Below, piece after piece: positions 56,104-64,000 of a stretch of DNA of 64,000 nucleotides. Origin of the DNA: Archegozetes longisetosus (lineage: Eukaryota; Arthropoda; Arachnida; Sarcoptiformes; Trhypochthoniidae). The position numbers were made by a program, and so were the translations under genes. The stretch is from the NCBI GenBank assembly GCA_018873245.2, contig JAEMBT020000001.1, forward strand, positions 7,444,220 to 7,508,219. Direction: 5' to 3'. The notes under the pieces were generated by a model. It saw nothing but the letters and a program-made list of their open reading frames with translations. It did no database searches and had not been told where the DNA came from. How positions within the stretch are numbered: the first letter of the stretch is position 1; each line of letters begins with the position of its first letter.

Positions 56104-57396
56104 TGTCAACAAAATTTGTTTGAATAAATAGAATATAAGAATAAAAAATATTTGAATTTTAATTTTGAATTTCTTATAAATTTATCACCTATATAATATC
56201 AAAATTTATTTCATCGAATATGATTTAAATGTAGCTTTTGTTCTTTTCGTAATTATTCAATAAAATGATTAATTTTTTCTTCTTGATATAGTTTCCCAAT
56301 GATGTACAGATAACATTGACTTATTTTTTAAATTTAATATTAATATTTTATGAAATTATCGCAAAGAACAATTATAAGAAACATAAGTTTTCAAGAATAT
56401 TGTTGTGTTTTGTTTTAGAATCTAAATTGTCATTTGTATTAGATTGTAACAAACTTTTGTAATATCGCTTACTAAAATTTATCATATGATACGACTGCAA
56501 ATAGTGTTAGTAAATTTCCCAAATTCAGCGTTTTTTCAATGAATAGAGCTTAGTTAATCACGATTTCAGTTAAATACAACTACTCGAATAAAAATCACAA
56601 TTTCAAAATTCATAAGCTTGTAGCTCTACATTTCTACTTAAGGAGAATAGTATTAGGCTGTTTAGTCAACAAAAGCATTACATCATTCAATAGTGATAAT
56701 GAAAATATAAACTTGTAACACCTGTATATTTAGATAGGAATTATTAAGAAACGATGAAATAAGTCTATGGGATTCTGGCTATCCATACACCCGTGATCTC
56801 CTAATATATTTTGATACAGGTCATCATCCTGATCAAAATTGTCAATGGGCTCACCTCTGTATAACTTATATTTTATCCGCCAGATGTCCTTAAAGTAAAC
56901 GCTTAAAGTTAAGTAAAATATCTTAAAGTGGAAAAATTCGATATAAAAAATTTGGATTTCATATTCGGAATCAGCGTTAAAAAATACATATAGATCATTT
57001 GAAAAGTCAATTTATAAAATAATGAAGTTCATCCTGCCATCATACGGGAGACAGAGCTGAAAAATCTGCTCTCATGAAATCACGGCTCAACCAAGTGAAG
57101 TAAGATGAAATACTTATATAATGTAGAAAGTTTGTATCTTTTCAAAGAACTCAGAATAATTTTATTTTACGAAAACATGATTCTATCTATTTATTATAAA
57201 AAATTGGGACCGGAAAAGATTTTAATTATTATTGCAAGTACAAGTGACGAGTAAACGTTGCATTTGATTTATTCAAAAATAAGTTTATAATAAGTTTTCA
57301 AATCACGAAGTAATAATTAAAAGGATAAATTCAAAATTAAATCCAAGTATTTTTGTTAAGACTTGTCATATTTATTTAAGCAAATGATCGGGTCCA

Positions 57397-57692
57397 TTAA
57401 TAAGGTATAAGAAGTCTATTTATGCAGCAAAAGTAATTTTCTGGACACCAATATTGGCGACCAACAATCGGTTTCATATATATGTTTACATCTAATTGAG
57501 AACAACTCTGAGATATCTTCAAACATTCGCCAACTTCATATGGACATGGTACTGATGGTTCACCTCTAGCTTTATCTAATGGAAAAAACATATATATATA
57601 TACAAGGGTCATTATAAACAAATAACAAACTTACAGTACGAGATTAACAAGAGTAGATACAAGATGAAATAAAGATTTAATTTATTCTTCAT
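57397..57692 (-). CDS. Small secreted six-cysteine protein, middle right copy
   Basis: Exon 1 57692-57635, intron 57634-57576, exon 2 57575-57397; 78 residues. The exon 2 product is identical to that of the middle left copy at 53106-53401. Both arms thus keep an intact, identical gene, consistent with recent duplication or conversion. Confidence 0.85.
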
Positions 57693-59243
57693 TCTTCACT
57701 TAAAAATAGTTAATAAAAGTTTCCAGTTGTGTCGATCTAGACTATTGTAGAACTAAAATTTAACTAATGTGAGAATGATTATTAAAACCATAGTTTCATA
57801 CATTATCTGACAAATAGGCGTTCCCCTTCAAATCATATATATGGTGAATAATTTTCTTCGTTGAAATAATATGATTTAATGAGCTATTTTCTTAAAAAAC
57901 ATCATATATATGCTATATCTAATCCATTCTCAAATTATTGAATAGTGATGAGCACGAGCTAGTTTAAGATCGACGTCGCTTATATATCAAACACAATCTT
58001 GTAAAATTTTTCAAACTCTTCTGAATTTACGATTAGAGCATTGTTTATAATTTAATGTATATTTACATATAACTAGATAATTTTTCATTCTCCAAATTTA
58101 ATTAAATTTTTAAACCATGTAAAGGTAGTCCATTTAGCAATTAGATTGTATTTTGTATCCTTCAAACTTAATTTAATATACAATTTAATTAAAAATATGA
58201 AGTTCGTTTGGAGTGATAAACGACGAATTTCAGATATCGAATTTACTTTTAGTATGACGAGCCGATAAGAGCAGTGCAAACTAATAATAATCTCGCCGAT
58301 GAGCTTTGGGGTCAGAACTATTAAATTTTGCGCATCTCTATTGTATCCACTATTGAATGTTAAACCGAATTATAGATTCCAGTGCGATAATCTATATAAT
58401 GTCATCTTTATTAATGTTATATTTGCACCTTGCAATAATTTATAAGAGGATATTACATTTTGAATAATAATGTTGGCATATGTTAATTATCCCTTTTATT
58501 GCTAAGTAAATCATATTTTTATTGAAAGCACTTAAGTTCCTAGAATAACTAAAAAGTTTAGAGTTTTTAAACTTAGAAAAGTTTACTGATTAGAATCTGG
58601 AAACTAAAACATCAAATTTTGAAACTCGACGGCATGATGTGCACTTTCTTTTCTCCATCGATAACATGAGGTAGATTAACAACAATGATTTTTAAAATAT
58701 TGTTTCAAATAGGAAAAAGAGGGAAGTGTATACATTATATTAATACAATCAATGAAGCTACTGTACGATCAGAAACTCATCTTCTTAAAACTCAGTAGTG
58801 TATATGAAATTTCAAACATAGTTCAAGTTATAGTTGGAAAATTTTATTTAATAACGATTTTCAGTTTAATTTAGAATGAATTTTAAAAGAGAATAACGAT
58901 AAAGCAATAAATATGTAATACCATCGTAGAATTTGGACTTATCTTTTCCAGTTTATTGAAACCAAGCCTAACATGTTCTTATTAAATCACATATCGAGTA
59001 GTAAATTGTTTATAAATTATTGCAAATGTAAATATTGCAGCATACTTTTAACGTCTTACAGAATATTATTGCACCTTAATTTATGATAATTGAGCTTTCA
59101 AACTTAGATGAAATTAAGCGTAATCAATATTGTAAGATTAAACATTACAGAGCACATGTGATTTTATTATTTACCGAGAAAAGTCATGACGTCATATTAT
59201 TTAGAAGTGAATTAGATCACAAGGTTTGTGAGGGGTCAGATTT

Positions 59244-59253
59244 TATATAAAAA
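59244..59253 (+). promoter_or_regulatory. TATA-like motif, outer right copy
   Basis: TATATAAAAA about 110 bases before the ATG at 59354. Confidence 0.55.
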
Positions 59254-59353
59254 CAGCGTCATAAAAATCCGTTTCATACTACTCGAATTTGAGTTCTTTA
59301 AATAGAATTTATAGATATCATAAAACCGTACCATACTTCGCAACAAAACGAAG

Positions 59354-59643
59354 ATGAAGACTGCATTAAGCTTTTGTTTTGATTTTCTTCATATTCGCCT
59401 TCATCTCTTACTGTAAGTTTATTATTTCAGATATAGACATTAATAGAACAAACGTTTGTTCCATTAGATGAAGTTAGAGGCGCAGCAGTATCACCATGTC
59501 CTTATCAAGTTGGACAATGTTTGCTTCCGAACGAGACCTGTAGTGGATTAGATGTAAACATCTATTTCCCACCTATCATCGGTTATCAATATTATTGTCC
59601 GAGACCTCGCTTTTGTTGTATCAACCGAGTTCTTATTGACTAG
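59354..59643 (+). pseudogene. Small secreted six-cysteine protein, outer right copy, frameshifted
   Basis: Exon 1 59354-59412 (59 bases), intron 59413-59467, exon 2 59468-59643. It carries the same extra base in the signal-peptide run as the outer left copy, so the spliced frame stops directly after the junction. The mature exon is still fully open with six cysteines. Confidence 0.75.
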
Positions 59644-60795
59644 TGTCAACAAAATCTGTTTGAATAAATCGAATGGAAGAATACGAAGAAATAATTGAAG
59701 AATTTATTTTGAATTTTTTCTCACAAATTTATCACCTATATAAATCTAAATTTAGTCAAATATAACTTTAATTGTATCTTTTGTTCTTCTTTCGTAATTA
59801 TTCAATTAAACGGTCGATTTTTCTTCTTGATATAGTTTCTTAACGATGCACAGACGCTTCGATTTATTTTGATGAATTCAATGCTAAAACCTAATTAATG
59901 AAATTATTATAAGAAGCAATATAATTCTGCAATGACGTTTATGTTTTGATTTGAAATGTAACTTTGCTTCGATTTGAACTCAATTTACGTTAGACTTATT
60001 TTTAAACTTAAAATGGCTAGAATTATAATTGAGTCGTTGTCAATTCAATTTTGAGGAAATACGCTAGGATTGGCTCTTAGTTATCAGATACAGGTTAAAA
60101 GCGAATACTTACTAACTATAATCAATAAATGCTCTGGGGGCCTGGCTACTAGCACTGACTTTGGGATGATTGCACATAAGTTGTGTATTTTCTATCTTTA
60201 ATTTTGTGGAACTTATTTCAGCCGTTTCAAGAAAAATAGTGCAATAAATTAATCACGCCATAAATGATTAAATGTTAATATTGGAAAGTTTCAAGCTAAA
60301 TTAAACATATGTTGCTAAGTATTTTTGTGCAAAGTGAGAAGTAATTGAATTTTATTTTTAAAAGGTTTTATGTAAATCTACGATCAATTAGTTACGTCTC
60401 ACAGAACTGATTTAATAAATTTAATATCATAATAGCTTGGGATAATCTTATACGATAAATTATATTAAGATATATTATAAGATTCTCCTGAAAATTTCGT
60501 CTCAGTAAATTTTCTAAATTTAACAAATTTTTCAATGAATAAAGTTCAGTTAATCACGATTTCAGTTGAATACAAATACTCAAATAGAAATCACAGCTTC
60601 AAAGTTTCATAAGCTTATACCTCTGTATTACTTCCTAAGGACAATAGTATTAAGTTGTTCAGTCAACAAGAGTATTAGATCATTCAGCAGTAATCACGAA
60701 GATATAAACTCCTCTATATTTAAACAGGAATTATTAAATTTTAATTATTGGTTTGGAAAGAAATTATTGCCCGCTGTTAATAAAATTTCAAATAA

Positions 60796-61028
60796 ATCGT
60801 AACTTGCATATTAAGTCATTTCCTTATTAGACCGTATCTTTATTAAGCCGTGACTTCTGCGATTGCATCAAATTGCGCTACTGTATTAAGCCGTTTTCCA
60901 ATTAAATTGTTTCCTTATTTATAAAAATTTGATTTAATAGGGAAATCGATTTCTGGTGCATGCTTAGCATTCACAGCTTATTACAGAAATAGTCTAATAA
61001 AGAAATAGCTTAATATGCAACTTACAAT
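60796..61028. repeat. Inverted-repeat MITE-like element, right arm
   Basis: Mirror copy of 49731-49963. Confidence 0.75.
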
Positions 61029-61130
61029 ATTAAAATTTTAATGAATACAGGTATTTGGTCAATTATATATTGACCTTCATGTTCAACGACCTGACCACGC
61101 TTTGTGACTAACTTTCGATCCCATCCCTAA

Positions 61131-61942
61131 AGAACTCAGTAGATGGTGCCTTTTGGGCTCACCTACTTATCGTGATATATTCTTGTAGAACTCGTTAAGC
61201 TGGTTCATAAAATGCATATGACCCAAGGTCAAAAGGTCATTTCAAGGTCAAATCTTCAAATATGACATTAATCGGTAGATGGTGCCTTTTAAGGGCACAT
61301 ACTTTTGATATTCGATCCTAATAGTACTCAATGTAGTATTACATGCCCATATTCTATCCATAAATTACGTGAAAATGAAATATTCTAAAACTCAAAAATA
61401 GTTCTATCGCTAGGTATCCCTCCGAAATTCGATATAAGATAATTCTCTATAAAATAATTAGGTATCCACGTGCGTGATTTAACCTAAGTGAAAATTGCGT
61501 CAGGTCGCGAAGCGAGGAACGCGAAGCGATCTAAAGCTACCTTCAGCTTAGGTTAAATCGGGTTCGTGGTTAGTTTAAACAAGTTGCCATTAGGTACTTT
61601 GAGAGAAGGATGAATGGAGTGTGGGTGTCTGGGGTGGTCAGGTGGGTGCCTTGATATATAAAAAATCAAAATTTTCACGTGATTTAGGGATAAAACATGG
61701 CATGTGATATATCGTTAGACTCCTCACATCGAGTACTATTAGGATCGATTATTAAAAGTATGCGCCCTTAAAAGGCACCATCTATCGATTAATATCACTT
61801 TTGGAAATTTGACCTCGAAATGGTCTTGAAGATGACCTTTTAACCCCGGGTCATACACATATTCTGAACCAGCTTGACGATTTCTATAAGAATATATAAT
61901 CATAAGTAAGTGCCCCCAAAAGGCACCCATTACCAAGAACTC
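61131..61942. repeat. Fold-back element with repeated subunits, right arm
   Basis: Mirror copy of 48817-49628, the same 812-base length. The minus-strand frame at 61739-61993 that overlaps it is not a gene. Confidence 0.75.
61476..61559. repeat. 84-bp nested mini-element, right arm
   Basis: Mirror copy of 49202-49285. Confidence 0.65.
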
Positions 61943-62803
61943 CGGGAGAATTGAAACAATAAATGAAGTTATAGCCCGTTTTTCGGAACTCATATAACAT
62001 TATATGACGAATGAGTTTGTACTTTTCCAACATCATTAAAGACTTAATCGTTTTTAAGTTTTAATTAAATAAGAGTTGAATGATACTTTTCCACCTGAGA
62101 CGTGCAAACTTAATTTTTATCAATTATTTAAGTAGCTTAAGGGGTTCAAAACCCTGATGTAAATGGCGAGCATTAGTTTCTTTCCAAACTAATATTATAC
62201 TTTACAAATTTTTATACAAATATATATTTTTTCGGGATGTGACTCTTAAATATCTTCAAATATATATGTCGAATGATCTTTAAACAATTATGAATTTGAA
62301 TTTGCTTAAACAGAAATACGTAATTAATTCGTTACATCTAGTTTGTTGTTCATATGAAATACTCGTGATTTTTATTGCATTGCTTATGAAGATAAGATAA
62401 TTTTCAAAACTTCATCAACTTTCAAACAAACAAGTTCATTACTTCATTCAAAACATCATATCTAAAAAATAATAAGCTTAATGAAAATTATCAATAAATC
62501 AACAATTTAAATATTCAAAATCCATTTTTATTTCAGATTTGATCTTTTTAATATTGATTAGTTTACGAATATTTTATTTTAAATTGAAAAATTCAGTTGA
62601 AATTAATGTTTGTTTGAGTATGAGTCTTATAATTTTTATATTGAAAATTTCGATTTGACTTTGATGATGAAATCTTTTGAGTAAATTAAAATTATTTTTA
62701 ATGATATTGCTTTCTAAAATACCCTTATTAAGAAATTATTAGGTTAATAATTTAAAATGTCCACTGGAGAGTAACGCAAATGCATTAGTTTATTAAGATA
62801 TCC

Positions 62804-63380
62804 TTGTGAATGCAGGTGAATGGGTCTAAAGGGGTTTTCAATCCCACCCATTGTGTGATACAGCATTGGATTCAATCCCTCGAGCTGAACGTTTTAATGC
62901 CACATTTAACCACTACCAACCCGAACCTGATCACTTCTGGCTAACCAGACTTAACCTCCTCGAAATAGGATAAATCTGGCTTTACAAGTTTTAACCCTGG
63001 CCAAACCGATTCAAACTGAAGTATAATACGTTAGACCGCCTTCTAACCTAACCTATTCTCCCTTGGTATATATTGAACTTGTTTAGACCATGACACTAAA
63101 TCCAAGTTTATCCATTACGAGATACTAAACCAAACACAGATGGATACCTCGAGAACTACTAGTGATAATTGATCAAGTGAGATATCAAAATGTTCAGTTC
63201 GATATCCTGAATTTTAATGATATACCACTCTGTGGGGCAAGTCGATCCCATCGGGAGTTGGCCAGAAGTGGTCAAGTGTGGTATCAAGATGTTTAGCTCG
63301 ACAAACTGAATCTAATGATATATCACACTTGGGGTATGGGGTTGGGAACCCCCTTCAGACCCATTAGCCCGGATTGATCC
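62804..63380. mobile_element. Merlin-like MITE, right arm
   Basis: Mirror copy of 47381-47956; flanks AGATATCC (left) and AGATATTT (right). Confidence 0.75.
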
Positions 63381-63445
63381 AGATATTTTATATGAATTTT
63401 ACTGTTCTTAAACATATAAAAATGTACCGTACTTTTGACTTGAGA

Positions 63446-63618
63446 AGTGAGTTATCAGTAACTTACTATGTATTGCCGGATGAAATCGTCGAGCACTTAC
63501 CAGTATTTTAATCTCATTTATCGTTACTTTTGATTATTTAGTGAGAATGTGGTTAGGATCACAGATCACTGCAATATATGATATTCTCACATCATATCTC
63601 TATGAAATGCTTGCATGA
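63446..63618 (+). pseudogene. DEG/ENaC channel C-terminal relic, right arm
   Basis: The first block reads SELSVTYYVLPDEIVEHLP and matches the intact channel's SLSVMHNNLPDEMIEHLP. After a stop and a frame change, a second block reads RMWLG, then TAIYDILTSYLYEMLA, matching GMWLGLSVTAIFDIFTSYLY. The GLS pore motif is lost (GSQ). Downstream sequence also resembles the 3' flank of the intact gene. Confidence 0.7.
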
Positions 63619-63660
63619 GTGTTCAAAATGCAAATACAAAGTATGATAAGGGTTGCACTT

Positions 63661-64000
63661 GTAACAGATACCTTTGTAACAAAAAAATTTCATTATTTCT
63701 ATTAAAATTACTTTTCTTAAAAGTTCCTACATAGATTGTAAATTTTGCCAAATATTTTTCCATAGATTTAGATATCAGCATTATTGAGTTTTTAATAATT
63801 ATTATTTATCTTAATTTTTTCATGAGTTGAGATAGCAAAAATCTTTGTATTCAGTGTTGATTATTTTCAGTACCTTTGAAATTTATATTGTAACTTCTTA
63901 TTATAATATAATATTTAAATAAAACAAGAGTTCCTAATTTCTGTTTTGAATTCAAGAAAGTGTTACACTATTTATATTCAGAACCAATTTAATTATCTTA
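63661..64000. other. Right palindrome boundary and flank
   Basis: Homology to the left tip continues to about 63882; beyond that the sequence is AT-rich and unmatched, with no gene seen. Confidence 0.5.

Larger units (their letters stand above)
55431..63660. repeat. Right arm of the giant palindrome
   Basis: Inverted copy of the left arm; homology continues to about 63882 against the displaced tip 44314-44562. Confidence 0.93.

Noticed and set aside
61739-61993. 84-codon minus-strand frame
   Set aside because: Lies in the fold-back element, and its left-arm counterpart is interrupted by small differences, so it is not a gene.

Overview
This is eukaryotic, AT-rich DNA from an animal, most likely an arthropod. 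Genes have short GT-AG introns (about 52 to 320 bases), and the window carries SLC46-type transporters, a DEG/ENaC channel and many kinds of class I and class II transposon. Expanded DEG/ENaC and SLC46 families and compact introns would suit a mite, but that placement is a low-confidence inference.

Layout. 1-3.7 kb: two divergent SLC46-like transporter genes, one cut by the window edge. 3.7-11.3 kb: transposon debris (a MITE, a Tc1 fragment, an AAGACT-rich repeat holding a Helitron-like insert, and a PIF/Harbinger element with a broken nuclease and an intact Myb/SANT-like ORF). 11.7-19.6 kb: a Tc1-type shell split by a 7.3-kb Merlin-type element with a perfect 8-bp target duplication, an intact transposase and 5 kb of alternating inverted modules. 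20.3-24.5 kb: a decayed minus-strand Ty3/gypsy element. 25.06-25.84 kb: a TA-flanked inverted-repeat element holding a captured, intron-containing hexokinase fragment. 26-28 kb: piggyBac-like and hAT-like MITEs and a DEG/ENaC remnant. 28.4-36.1 kb: an apparently complete, recent Ty3/gypsy element with a canonical -1 frameshift site. 36.8-38.3 kb: an intact intronless DEG/ENaC channel gene. 39-43.9 kb: a second hAT MITE, a dead Tc1 transposase and one orphan ORF. 44.3-63.9 kb: a giant palindrome with arms of about 8.3 kb and a 49-bp spacer.

The palindrome carries six copies of a two-exon gene for a small secreted six-cysteine protein, three per arm in alternating orientation. The four inner and middle copies are open. 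The outermost copy on both arms has the same 1-base frameshift in the signal-peptide exon. Nested MITEs are mirrored on both arms, so they inserted before the inverted duplication or were copied by gene conversion. The arm tips hold a dead DEG/ENaC tail related to the intact gene at 36.8 kb.

The strongest observations are the palindromic cysteine-rich gene cluster, the hexokinase capture by a TIR element, the Merlin element with its modular array, and the frameshift signal in the young gypsy element. All calls come from reading the sequence; no database search was run.
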